NCBI GenBank assembly: GCA_900319465.1
Contig: ONOL01000018.1
Coordinates: 1-33,901, forward strand
Source of the DNA: an uncultured Eubacteriales bacterium
GTDB taxonomy: Bacteria > Bacillota > Clostridia > Oscillospirales > Oscillospiraceae
Direction of reading: 5' to 3'
DNA: 33,901 nt
Part shown: positions 15,771-23,102 of the stretch, piece by piece
Layout of the letters: the number at the start of each line of letters is the position of its first letter
Numbering within the stretch: the stretch's first letter is position 1
Program-made: the position numbers and the translations under genes
The notes under the pieces: model-generated
Database searches by the model: none
Seen by the model: only the letters and a program-made list of their open reading frames with translations
Told to the model about the DNA's origin: nothing

Positions 15771-15795
15771 ATTGTATGCCGCCTTGCTTTTTTGC
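15771..15795 (-). promoter_or_regulatory. Candidate promoter for feoAB
   Basis: On the minus strand: TACAAT (15771-15776) with a fair -35 TTCACG 18 bases further upstream (15795-15800 region). The leader would be only about 12 bases. No clear Fur or DtxR box is seen by eye. Confidence 0.4.
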
Positions 15796-15812
15796 GTGAA
15801 TTTTGGTAGGAT
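15784..15812 (+). promoter_or_regulatory. Promoter for the glyoxalase gene
   Basis: TTGCTT (15784-15789), 17-base spacer, extended -10 TGG-TAGGAT (15807-15812), 18 bases before the start codon. Confidence 0.6.
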
Positions 15813-15830
15813 ACAGGGGAGGTGAGACCG

Positions 15831-16202
15831 ATGCTGTTTACATTCAACCATTTCAATTTCAATGTCCTGGACCTGGAGCGCAGCCTGAAGTTTTACGACG
15901 AGGCGCTGGGACTCAAGCCCGTGCGGGAGAAGAACGCCGCCGACGGCAGCTTCAAGATCGTCTTCCTGGGCGACGGGGTCACGGATTTCCGGCTCGAGCT
16001 GACATGGATGACCGGACGCACCGAGGCCTACGACCTCGGCGAGCAGGAGTATCATCTGGCCTTCCGCACCGACGATATGGAGGCTGCCCATAAAAAGCAC
16101 GAGGCCATGGGCTGCATCTGCTATGAAAACCCGTCCATGGGCATCTATTTCCTGGAGGATCCGGACGGCTACTGGATCGAGATCATCCCGACGAGGAAAT
16201 GA
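15831..16202 (+). CDS. Glyoxalase I / lactoylglutathione lyase-like VOC protein
   Basis: A 123-residue vicinal-oxygen-chelate protein. The four metal ligands of glyoxalase I are all in register: H7, E56 (FRLEL), H75 (YHLAF) and E117 (YWIEI), close to the H5/E56/H74/E122 set of E. coli GloA. It would detoxify methylglyoxal as a thiol adduct; Clostridia often lack glutathione, so the thiol is open. The ATG at 15831 has GGGGAGG seven bases before it; a GTG three codons earlier lies within that site and is rejected. Confidence 0.88.
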   Translation: MLFTFNHFNFNVLDLERSLKFYDEALGLKPVREKNAADGSFKIVFLGDGVTDFRLELTWMTGRTEAYDLGEQEYHLAFRTDDMEAAHKKHEAMGCICYENPSMGIYFLEDPDGYWIEIIPTRK

Positions 16203-16225
16203 TCCCGCAGAAGGCAAAGAGACAG

Positions 16226-16262
16226 AAAAAGGACTGTGCAGCGAGCCTGCACAGTCCTTTTT
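16226..16262. terminator. Bidirectional terminator between glyoxalase and rqcP
   Basis: A perfect 16-bp stem (16226-16241 with 16247-16262), five-base loop, A-run and T-run at its edges. It overlaps the stop of the convergent rqcP by two bases. Confidence 0.93.
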
Positions 16263-16506
16263 ATTCCGTCAGCTCCCGGTACATGGCCGGGGCGCTGGCC
16301 TTGTTTGCGGTCTCGTTGATCTCCGTGACCTCTACCTTCAGCGCTCCCTTGCCGAAGGCGATCTCGATCACGTCGCCCACCTTGACCTGATAGCTGGCCT
16401 TGACCTGCCTGCCGTTGACGGAGACGCGCTCCCCGTCGCAGGCCTCGTTGGCCACGGTGCGGCGCTTGATGAGGCGCGAAACCTTCAGATATTTGTCCAG
16501 ACGCAC
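16261..16506 (-). CDS. rqcP: S4-domain RNA-binding protein RqcP (YabO/Hsp15 family)
   Basis: An 81-residue protein made almost wholly of an S4 RNA-binding domain: MRLDKYLKVSRLIKRRTVA, then the basic loop VNGRQVKASYQVKVGDVIEI. In Bacillus, RqcP works with RqcH to add alanine tails to nascent chains on stalled 50S subunits. The gene sits just after HU, and near a SpoVB-like gene, as in the yabM-yabN-yabO order of Firmicutes. It starts with GTG at 16506, supported by AGGAGG eight bases before. A terminator lies between HU and this gene. Confidence 0.88.
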   Translation of the reverse strand: MRLDKYLKVSRLIKRRTVANEACDGERVSVNGRQVKASYQVKVGDVIEIAFGKGALKVEVTEINETANKASAPAMYRELTE

Positions 16507-16531
16507 GGTATTCTCCTCCTGTCATAAAAGG

Positions 16532-16561
16532 AAAAGCTGCGTGCAGGTACACGCAGCTTTT
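16532..16561 (-). terminator. Terminator / attenuator between HU and rqcP
   Basis: AAAAGCTGCGTG (arm) pairs perfectly over 12 bp with its complement (16532-16543 with 16550-16561), six-base loop, followed on the minus strand by TTTT-CC-TTTT. It would end most HU transcripts and let a fraction continue into rqcP. Confidence 0.82.
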
Positions 16562-16577
16562 GAGCTTACAGAGATTC

Positions 16578-16853
16578 TTACTTGGCGACGGCGTCCTTCA
16601 GAGCCTTGCCGACCTTGAAGCTGGCAACGCGGGAAGCGGGGATGGTGATCTCTTCCTTGGTCTGGGGGTTGCGGCCAACGCGCTCGCCGCGCTCCTTGAC
16701 TTCAAAAGCACCGAAGCCGACCAGCTGAACCTTCTCACCGGCGACAAGGGCGGCGGTGATGGCGTCAAAAGCGGCGTTGATAGCCTTCTCGCTGTCCTTC
16801 TTGGACAGAGCGGTTTTCTCAGCGACTGCTGCAACGAGTTCTGCCTTGTTCAT
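16578..16853 (-). CDS. hup: HU-family DNA-binding protein
   Basis: A 91-residue histone-like protein that bends and compacts DNA as a dimer. It matches HU along its whole length: [13 protein letters not shown] start, the core [14 protein letters not shown], the DNA-embracing arm [17 protein letters not shown], and the closing [11 protein letters not shown] helix. AGGAGG lies nine bases before the ATG. Codon use is biased as in highly expressed genes. It has its own promoter and a leader of about 100 bases. Confidence 0.96.
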   Translation of the reverse strand: MNKAELVAAVAEKTALSKKDSEKAINAAFDAITAALVAGEKVQLVGFGAFEVKERGERVGRNPQTKEEITIPASRVASFKVGKALKDAVAK

Positions 16854-16882
16854 GTATGGGTTCCTCCTAAAAGTATAAATCT

Positions 16883-16926
16883 GGCAAATTGCCGTGTTTA
16901 TGATGAGTCTGCCCGGATTTCGGGCA
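16883..16926 (-). other. Inverted repeats in the HU leader
   Basis: Two small palindromes lie in the HU leader: GGCAA-A-TTGCC (16883-16893) and TGCCCG-gattt-CGGGCA (16910-16926). They could be protein sites or RNA hairpins. A second weak promoter (TAAACA / TATACT) overlaps the first. Confidence 0.4.
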
Positions 16927-16965
16927 AATTACTCACTTTTTTTCTGTCTGTCGGACAGCCATGTT

Positions 16966-16994
16966 AATCTACCATATTTTGACGGGATAATCAA
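16966..16994 (-). promoter_or_regulatory. Promoter for hup
   Basis: On the minus strand: TTGATT (16989-16994), 17-base spacer, extended -10 TGG-TAGATT (16966-16971). It lies about 110 bases before the HU start. Confidence 0.6.
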
Positions 16995-17022
16995 GTCTTT
17001 TTTCGCATTTTTCCCACATTTT

Positions 17023-18633
17023 TCAGCGCATATGCAGGATTTTCGCAATTTTTTCCCCACCGGGGATCAAATGCATATCCTCTTTTGTGATCATCTTCAT
17101 CGCGATGGCGAAAACAAGGTAGACGACGACCGCGGCCGCGATGGCGACGCCCATGCACAGCAGCTTGTGGAGCCGCGGCGTCCCGAAGCGCAGGAAGCGG
17201 TCGGCCAGTCCGTAAAGCCCCCAGGCGCAGCCGCCCATCACCGCGCTGCAGAGGAAGGGCTTGATGAGAATGTGGCGCAGCTTGGGGTTCTTGTCGAGCA
17301 CAAAGCACATGAACACGAAATTCATGACCGCCATGACCATATAGCTCGCGAGCGTGCCCACCGGCGCGCCGTAGATGTTGATGCGCGGCTGGGCGACGAG
17401 GAAGTAGTTGAGCGCGACCTTGATCACGCCGCCGACGATCATCGTGATCATGGGGAGCATCTCCCGGCCGTTGGCCTGGAGGATGGCGTTCTCCATCAGG
17501 ACCATGCACACGAAGAAGGCGGCGACGCCCATCACGGCGAGCAGGGTGGGACCCGCGGGATGGTTGTCGTGATAGATAACGCGCATGATCGGCTCGGAGA
17601 GCACCGCGAGCCCCACGCCCATCGGCATGGCCAGCACGGCGGCGATACGCATGGAGTCCTCGGAGATCTTGGTCGCCAGGTCGTTTTCGCCCCGCACGGA
17701 GGCGGCGGTGATGGCCGGGACGACCGAGATGGTCAGCGGGGTGATGATGGCGGCGGGGAGGTTGAAGATGGTCTGTGCCTCGCCGTAAACGCCGTTTAAG
17801 ACGTTGGCCGCGTCGAGTTCGAAGCCGGCGGCGGACTGCAGCCGGTCCATGGTGAGGCCGGAGTCCACCAGATTCAGGATGGCGAGCACGCTGCTGCCCA
17901 GCGCGATGGGGATGCCGATGCGCAGGAAGCGGGAGAAGATCTTCCAGTCATGGTCGGGGACGTCCGGATTCTCGAGCACGGCGCAGCCGTAGTGGCGGCG
18001 CTTGTAGAGCCACATATACAGCAGCGCGGCGGCGGAGCCGGCGGTGACGCCGAAGATGGCGGCGGCGGAGCCCATGGGCTTGCCGTGCGCCGCGTGGATG
18101 ACCACCCAGGCCAGCGCCAGACCCACGACGACCTTGACCAGCACCTCCAGCACCTGCCCTACCGTGGTGGGGATCATGTTGCCGTAGCCCTGGCAGTAGC
18201 CGCGGTAGGCGGAGACCAGGCACACCAGCAGGACCGAGGGCGCCATGGTGCGGATGCTCATGGCGGCCGGCGGGTTGTGGAGGATGCGGTGGGCGATGAA
18301 ATCCGGGAACAGGAGCATGATCAGGGAGAAAAACAGACCGATAACGAAGAAGGTCCACCAGGCCACGTGGAAGATGCGGCGCGCCTGCATGGGGCGGTCT
18401 TCGGCATTCGCCTCGGAGATCATGCGGGCAAGCGCAATCGGCAGACCCGCCGTGGACAGCGTCAGAAAGACGTTGTAGACGTTGTAGGTCTGCATGAACA
18501 TGGAATACCCGTCCGGCCCGATGATGTTGGCAACGGGCATCTTGTACAGGAAGCCCAGGATCTTCATGATGATGACGCCGAGCGTCAGGATCGCCGCGCC
18601 GTGCAGATAGTTCTGGCCTTTATGTTCCGCCAT
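17023..18633 (-). CDS. SpoVB/MurJ-like polysaccharide flippase (MOP superfamily)
   Basis: A 536-residue polytopic membrane protein with about fourteen hydrophobic segments. The start region (GAAILTLGVIIMKILGFLYKMPVANIIGPDGYSMF) is typical of the SpoVB / stage V sporulation B group, which flips lipid-linked sugar or peptidoglycan precursors. The SpoVB-HU-RqcP neighbourhood matches the yabM region of Firmicutes; mazG, often between them, is missing here. The ATG at 18633 has AGGAGG seven bases before it; a frame opening 14 codons earlier lacks a ribosome site. A cortex-building role is likely only if the organism forms spores. Confidence 0.88.
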   Translation of the reverse strand: MAEHKGQNYLHGAAILTLGVIIMKILGFLYKMPVANIIGPDGYSMFMQTYNVYNVFLTLSTAGLPIALARMISEANAEDRPMQARRIFHVAWWTFFVIGLFFSLIMLLFPDFIAHRILHNPPAAMSIRTMAPSVLLVCLVSAYRGYCQGYGNMIPTTVGQVLEVLVKVVVGLALAWVVIHAAHGKPMGSAAAIFGVTAGSAAALLYMWLYKRRHYGCAVLENPDVPDHDWKIFSRFLRIGIPIALGSSVLAILNLVDSGLTMDRLQSAAGFELDAANVLNGVYGEAQTIFNLPAAIITPLTISVVPAITAASVRGENDLATKISEDSMRIAAVLAMPMGVGLAVLSEPIMRVIYHDNHPAGPTLLAVMGVAAFFVCMVLMENAILQANGREMLPMITMIVGGVIKVALNYFLVAQPRINIYGAPVGTLASYMVMAVMNFVFMCFVLDKNPKLRHILIKPFLCSAVMGGCAWGLYGLADRFLRFGTPRLHKLLCMGVAIAAAVVVYLVFAIAMKMITKEDMHLIPGGEKIAKILHMR

Positions 18634-18684
18634 GCCGAGGCCTCCTGTGAGGAAAGTAGTGGGTCGATACTGCAACTATTAACT

Positions 18685-18713
18685 ATAATAGCAAAGTGTT
18701 ACGAAATCAAGTA
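18685..18713 (-). promoter_or_regulatory. Candidate promoter for the SpoVB-like gene
   Basis: On the minus strand an extended -10 TGC-TATTAT (18685-18690) lies about 50 bases before the start. The -35 is poor (TACTTG at 17-base spacing). Confidence 0.5.
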
Positions 18714-18753
18714 TTTGCCGGGATCTTTGAGACCGGCAGCGCCGCGGCCTTGT

Positions 18754-20121
18754 TCAGCCCTGGGCGATCTGGCGGGCGACGTGAACGCCGCTGGCGGAGG
18801 CATGGCTGAGCGAGTGGGTCACGCCGGAGCAGTCCCCGATGACGTAGAGGCCCTTGCAGGCGGTCTCCAGGTTCTCGTCGATCCGGACCTCCATGTTGTA
18901 GAACTTGACCTCCACGCCGTAAAGCAGCGTGTCGTCGTTGGCGGTGCCGGGGGCGATCTTGTCGAGGGCGTAGATCATCTCGATGATGCCGTCGAGGATG
19001 CGCTTGGGGATGACGAGGCTCAGATCGCCCGGAGTCGCGGCGAGCGTGGGCGTGACGAAGCTGCCGCGGATGCGGCTCTCGGTGCTGCGGCGGCCGCGCA
19101 CCAGGTCGCCGAAGCGCTGCACGATCACTCCGCCGCCCAGCATATTGCTGAGGCGGGCGATGCTCTCGCCGTAGCCGTTGGAGTCCTTGAAGGGGACGGA
19201 GAAGTGCTTGGAGACGAGCAGGGCGAAGTTGGTGTTCTCGGTGTGCTTGCTCGGATCCTCGTAGCTGTGGCCGTTGACGGTGACGATGCCGTTGGTGTTC
19301 TCGTTGACGACGACGCCGTGCGGGTTCATGCAGAAGGTGCGCACCAGGTCCTCAAACTTCTCCGTGCGGTAGACGATCTTGCTCTCGTACAGCTCATCGG
19401 TCAGATGGGAGAAGACGTCCGCCGGCAGCTCGACGCGCACGCCGATGTCCACACGGTTGGAGAGCGTGGGGATGTCGAGGCCCTGGCAGACGCTCTCCAT
19501 CCATTTGCTGCCGCTGCGGCCGACGGAGACGACGCACCTGACGCAGGAGAAGTCGCCCTTCGCGGTGCGCACGACGAAGCCGTCCTCCGTGCGCGAGAGC
19601 CCTTCGACGGCGGTGTTGAAATAGAAGTCCACCTGCTCTTTGAGCTCGGCATACAGATTCTCCAGCACCACATAGTTGATGTCGGTGCCGAGGTGGCGCA
19701 CCTGCGCGTCCAGCAGGTGCAGCCCGTTTTCGAGGCACATCCGCTTGATCCGGGTGTTGGCGGTGGAATAGAGCTTCGTGCCCGCGCCGCCGTGGGAGAG
19801 ATTGATCTCGTCCACGTAGCGCATCAGCTCGATGGCTTTCTGCTTGCCCACGTACTCGTAGAGCGTGCCGCCGAACTGGTTGGTGATGTTGTATTTGCCG
19901 TCGGAGAAGGCGCCCGCGCCCCCGAAGCCGCTCATAATGCTGCACACCGGGCACTTGACGCAGCTTTTGACTTTTTCGCCGTCGATGGGGCACTTGCGGC
20001 GCGAAAGCTCCCGCCCCAGCTCAAAAACGGCCACTTTCTTTTCCGGCGCGCGCTTTTTCAGCTCGTAGGCGGTGAAGATGCCGCCGGGGCCCGCGCCGAC
20101 GATGATAACGTCGTAAAACAT
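18754..20121 (-). CDS. FAD-dependent oxidoreductase (COG2509-like)
   Basis: A 455-residue flavoprotein. The N-terminal Rossmann loop VGAGPGGI (8-15) binds FAD, and the C-terminal GLYVIGDCSGVTHSLSHASASG closes the FAD site. Between them lie the SVGRSGSKWM segment and a long insert. An unusual feature is the cluster C44, C54, C57, C60, close after the first strand, which could bind zinc or an Fe-S cluster. Family members are listed as uncharacterised dehydrogenases; the substrate is unknown. GGAGG lies seven bases before the ATG. The leader holds an intrinsic terminator directly before this site. Confidence 0.82.
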   Translation of the reverse strand: MFYDVIIVGAGPGGIFTAYELKKRAPEKKVAVFELGRELSRRKCPIDGEKVKSCVKCPVCSIMSGFGGAGAFSDGKYNITNQFGGTLYEYVGKQKAIELMRYVDEINLSHGGAGTKLYSTANTRIKRMCLENGLHLLDAQVRHLGTDINYVVLENLYAELKEQVDFYFNTAVEGLSRTEDGFVVRTAKGDFSCVRCVVSVGRSGSKWMESVCQGLDIPTLSNRVDIGVRVELPADVFSHLTDELYESKIVYRTEKFEDLVRTFCMNPHGVVVNENTNGIVTVNGHSYEDPSKHTENTNFALLVSKHFSVPFKDSNGYGESIARLSNMLGGGVIVQRFGDLVRGRRSTESRIRGSFVTPTLAATPGDLSLVIPKRILDGIIEMIYALDKIAPGTANDDTLLYGVEVKFYNMEVRIDENLETACKGLYVIGDCSGVTHSLSHASASGVHVARQIAQG

Positions 20122-20133
20122 GGTGATCCCTCC

Positions 20134-20168
20134 AAAAAAACGGGCGGCTGTGGGAATCCACAGCCGCC
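20134..20168 (-). terminator. Terminator in the leader of the FAD oxidoreductase
   Basis: On the minus strand a perfect 11-bp stem (20158-20168 with 20143-20153, four-base loop) is followed by CG and seven T, then at once by the GGAGG ribosome site. It lies downstream of a good promoter, so it would act as an attenuator unless it belongs to pgi. Confidence 0.85.
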
Positions 20169-20190
20169 AAGCCAAAAATATCCTTGCTGA

Positions 20191-20220
20191 ATTTTACCAC
20201 AGCCGCGCAAGTTTTGTCAA
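20191..20220 (-). promoter_or_regulatory. Promoter for the FAD oxidoreductase
   Basis: On the minus strand: consensus TTGACA (20215-20220), 18-base spacer, extended -10 TGG-TAAAAT (20191-20196). The spacer contains GCGGCTGTGG, the same string as the arm of the terminator downstream. Confidence 0.75.
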
Positions 20221-20265
20221 GCGCGGCGGGAGGGCGGAAAGCGTTCTCCTGACGCGCAAGACCGC

Positions 20266-21540
20266 TCAGGCGCCGGGCTTGCCCAGCATACGGAACATAT
20301 TCTTCTTGTAGGCTTCCACGCCCGGCTGGTCGAAGGGGTTGACGCCGGACATATAGCCGGACAGGGCGCAGGCCAGCTCGAAGAAGCAGACCATCGCGGC
20401 AAAGCCCTCTTCGTTGCGCGCGGGAACGCGGATGACCATGTTGGGCACGCCGCCGGAGATGTGGGCCTCGCGCACGGCGTCGGCGGCGATGTTGCACACC
20501 TCGGCCATATCGCGCCCGGCGATGTAGTTGAGGCCGTCGGCGTTGGCCTCCTCAAAGGGGAAGGGGTAGGCGCAGCGGCTCTTGTCAAAGCGGACGATGG
20601 ACTCCATCAGCGTCCGGGGACCCTGCTGGATAAACTGGCCCATCGAGTGCAGGTCGGCGGTGAATTCGACGCTCGCGGGGAAGATGCCCTTGCCGTCCTT
20701 GCCCTCGCTCTCGCCGTAGAGCTGCTTCCACCACTCGGCCATGAAACGGAAGCTGGGCTCATAGCAGCCGAGGATCTCGATGCCGTAGCCCTTGTTATAG
20801 AGGTTCTGGCGGGCGGCGGCGTACTGCCAGGCGGGGTTCTCGGGGCTTCTGAGATCGAGTGCCCTGAACTCCTCAATGGCGGCGTTCACCACGCGCTGAA
20901 CGTCGATGCCGGCCACGGCCATGGGCAGCAGGCCCACGGCGGACAGCACGCTGAAGCGGCCGCCCACGTCGTCGGGCACCACAAAGGTCGGCCAGCCGTG
21001 GGCGTCGGCCAGGGATTTGAGCACGCCGCGGCGCGCGTCGGTGGTGGCGAAGATGTGCTCGTCGGCCTTGTCGTCGTACTTTTTGGCGAGCAGCTCGCGG
21101 AACACGCGGAAGGAGGCCGCAGGCTCCAGCGTGGTGCCGGACTTGGAGATGACATTCACGTCAAAATCCTTGTCGCCGAGCAGCTCGATGATGTCGCAGA
21201 GCGCGTCGGCAGACAGGCCGTTGCCGGCGAAGAAGACGCGGGGATCGTCCTTGCCGGGGATGGGCTTGAGAAGCTCGATGGCGCCGCGGGCGCCGAGGTA
21301 CGAGCCGCCGATGCCGATGACGACGAGCGCCTGGGAGCGGCTGCGAATGGTTTTGGCGGCATCAAGGACGGCGGGGAGCTCCGTATCCTTCATGCGCTGG
21401 GGCAGGCCCAGCCAGCCGGTAAAGTCCGCGCCGAGACCGCTGCCCTCGCTGAGCACCTTGTGGGCGCGCTCGGCGGCGGCATAGTCGGGGCCTGCGCCGG
21501 TGAAAAAGCGTTCGGCACCGGAGAGATCTACTTTAACCAT
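20266..21540 (-). CDS. pgi: Glucose-6-phosphate isomerase
   Basis: Pgi interconverts glucose 6-phosphate and fructose 6-phosphate in glycolysis. The 424-residue product is near the length of the shorter Gram-positive form. Visible motifs: GIGGSYLGARGAIE (75-89), NVISKSGTTLEPA in the sugar-phosphate site, DDVGGRFSVLSAVGLLP (family signature 1), and the C-terminal GVNPFDQPGVEAYKK containing the catalytic lysine region. AGGAGG lies eight bases before the ATG and a clear promoter precedes it. The gene stands alone on the minus strand between dacF and the FAD oxidoreductase. Confidence 0.96.
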   Translation of the reverse strand: MVKVDLSGAERFFTGAGPDYAAAERAHKVLSEGSGLGADFTGWLGLPQRMKDTELPAVLDAAKTIRSRSQALVVIGIGGSYLGARGAIELLKPIPGKDDPRVFFAGNGLSADALCDIIELLGDKDFDVNVISKSGTTLEPAASFRVFRELLAKKYDDKADEHIFATTDARRGVLKSLADAHGWPTFVVPDDVGGRFSVLSAVGLLPMAVAGIDVQRVVNAAIEEFRALDLRSPENPAWQYAAARQNLYNKGYGIEILGCYEPSFRFMAEWWKQLYGESEGKDGKGIFPASVEFTADLHSMGQFIQQGPRTLMESIVRFDKSRCAYPFPFEEANADGLNYIAGRDMAEVCNIAADAVREAHISGGVPNMVIRVPARNEEGFAAMVCFFELACALSGYMSGVNPFDQPGVEAYKKNMFRMLGKPGA

Positions 21541-21576
21541 AGAGTGTTCCTCCTATGTATCTGAATTAACACTCCT

Positions 21577-21604
21577 ATTATATCCGATCCGGAAAAATAT
21601 GCAA
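21577..21604 (-). promoter_or_regulatory. Promoter for pgi
   Basis: On the minus strand: TTGCAT (21599-21604), 16-base spacer, TATAAT (21577-21582), 36 bases before the start codon. Confidence 0.78.
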
Positions 21605-21618
21605 GATGCTTTTCCGCT

Positions 21619-22773
21619 TTACAGGCCGAATAAACTGCCGAACAGGCGCGTGAAGAGCGGGAACACGCCGAGCTTCCCGACCGGCTGCGCCGCGAGCAGG
21701 GGCAGCTCGGCCAGCGTCTCCTCCCCGAGCGTGACGGTCAGCGTCCCGAGCGGCTGTCCCTCCGCCACCGGCGCGGCGACGCGCTCGGGCAGCTCCAGCA
21801 GGTAGTCCGGCTTCACACTCCCTTTGGGGATCAGCGCCGCCGCCTCGCCCTCCAGCCGCAGCGGAACGCTCTCCGCCGTGCCGAGCTCCACCGGCAGTGC
21901 CGGGAGCGGCTCCTCCGGCAGCAGGGAACAGAGCTCGTAACGGGAAAAGCCGTAATTGAGCAGCGCGGTGGCGTCCGCGTTGCGGCTCTCGATGCTCTGC
22001 CCGTGCATCACGACGGCAATGTACTCGGTGCCGCCGCGCTCCGCCGTGGCGGAGAGACAGTACATCGCGCCGCTGGTAAAGCCGGTCTTGAGACCGGTGC
22101 AGCCCTCGTACCAATACACGAGCTTGTTGGTGTTCGTCAGCCCGAAGCTCCCGTCCCGGATACTGTCCATCCAGATCGTGCTGTAATCCTTGATGAGATC
22201 GTGGGAGATCAGCGCCCGCGACATGACGGCGATGTCCCGCGCCGAGCTGTAATGCTCCGCGTCCTCGAAAAGCCCGGTGCAGTTGGTGAAGTGCGTGTTC
22301 TCCAGCCCCAGCTCCTGCGCGCGGGCGTTCATACGCTCCACGAACAGCGCCTCGGTCCCGGCAAGCTGCTCCGCCATCGCCACCGCGCAGTCGTTGGCGG
22401 AGGCGACGGCGATGCATTTGAGCATCTCGTGCACGCTCATCTGCTCGCCCTCCTCCAGATACACGCAGCTTCCCCCGAAGGAGGCCGCGCGGGCGCTGGC
22501 CGTGACGGTGTCCTCGAGGGAGAGCTTCCCGGCCTCGATGTCCTCCACGATGAGCAGCAGCGTCATGATCTTGGTGACGCTCGCGGGGAGCATTCGCTCG
22601 TCGGCGTTTTTCTCGTAGAGCACCTGCCCCGTGACCTTCTCCATCAGGATCGCGCTCGGAGCGGCGATGGCGATGGCGTCGTCCCGCAGCGGCTCGAGCG
22701 CGAAGGCGCGGCAGGGGACGAGCAGAAAGGTGACGGTCAGACACAGGCACAGCAGCAGTCGAAGCGTTTTCAT
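21619..22773 (-). CDS. D-alanyl-D-alanine carboxypeptidase (DacF-like, S11)
   Basis: A 384-residue penicillin-binding protein that trims the terminal D-Ala from peptidoglycan stem peptides outside the cell. A signal peptide is clear (residues 1-25, cut near AFA-LE). The three active-site motifs are present: S65-V-T-K68, S125-A-N127 and K229-T-G231. The C-terminal part (about 285-384) is the PBP5-type beta domain, ending in a hydrophobic, possibly membrane-binding tail. In Clostridia such enzymes serve vegetative wall or spore cortex maturation; which one cannot be told. GGAGAGG precedes the ATG. I could not find a convincing promoter. Confidence 0.93.
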   Translation of the reverse strand: MKTLRLLLCLCLTVTFLLVPCRAFALEPLRDDAIAIAAPSAILMEKVTGQVLYEKNADERMLPASVTKIMTLLLIVEDIEAGKLSLEDTVTASARAASFGGSCVYLEEGEQMSVHEMLKCIAVASANDCAVAMAEQLAGTEALFVERMNARAQELGLENTHFTNCTGLFEDAEHYSSARDIAVMSRALISHDLIKDYSTIWMDSIRDGSFGLTNTNKLVYWYEGCTGLKTGFTSGAMYCLSATAERGGTEYIAVVMHGQSIESRNADATALLNYGFSRYELCSLLPEEPLPALPVELGTAESVPLRLEGEAAALIPKGSVKPDYLLELPERVAAPVAEGQPLGTLTVTLGEETLAELPLLAAQPVGKLGVFPLFTRLFGSLFGL

Positions 22774-23038
22774 GGGAGTCCTCTCCTTTCGGTTCTGCTG
22801 CCAGACTATGCGCGGGGTGGGAGAGACATGCGGCGGTTGACGGAATTATGCATATTTCGACAAAACCCGACGGGAAGCTGCACAGAGACCCGGGAGAAAA
22901 ATCTGAGGAATTCCGTGAGTTTTGAACATTTTCCACAGGCTTTTCCACAGCTTGCGATCTGCATAATCAGGAAAGAAATGAAAGGAAAGTTTACATAACA
23001 TATCGTTTTCTTGACGGAGGAAAAGACAAAAATAGCAG
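22774..23038. other. Divergent intergenic region between dacF and AI-2E permease
   Basis: About 330 bases without a gene. It becomes AT-rich from about 22900 on. It holds two tandem DnaA-box-like sequences (22929-22949) and, at its right end, the permease promoter. A short minus-strand frame crossing it has no ribosome site. Confidence 0.6.
22929..22950 (+). repeat. Two tandem TTTTCCACAG repeats (DnaA-box-like)
   Basis: TTTTCCACAG occurs at 22929-22938 and again at 22941-22950, exactly 12 bases apart. TTTTCCACA fits the relaxed DnaA box TTWTNCACA. No dnaA, dnaN or AT-rich unwinding region is near, so a regulatory or DnaA-titrating site is likelier than an origin. Confidence 0.55.
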
Positions 23039-23067
23039 TTGACGGGAAAATGCCCCGATAGTAAAAT
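23039..23067 (+). promoter_or_regulatory. Promoter for the AI-2E family permease
   Basis: TTGACG (23039-23044), 17-base spacer, TAAAAT (23062-23067), 36 bases before the start. Confidence 0.78.
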
Positions 23068-23102
23068 AGATAGAACGAAAACATGGAAACGGAGGATGAA
23101 GG

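Noticed and set aside
17950-20190. A 746-codon plus-strand frame opposite the flippase and FAD genes
   Set aside because: The minus strand holds two recognisable proteins with ribosome sites here; the plus frame has no motifs.
21590-21616. Hairpin CGGAAAA / TTTTCCG after dacF
   Set aside because: Only 7 bp with a 13-base loop, and it overlaps the pgi -35; too weak to call a dacF terminator.
22900-23010. Replication origin, suggested by DnaA-box-like repeats
   Set aside because: Just two boxes, no dnaA/dnaN/gyrase neighbours and no clear AT-rich unwinding element.
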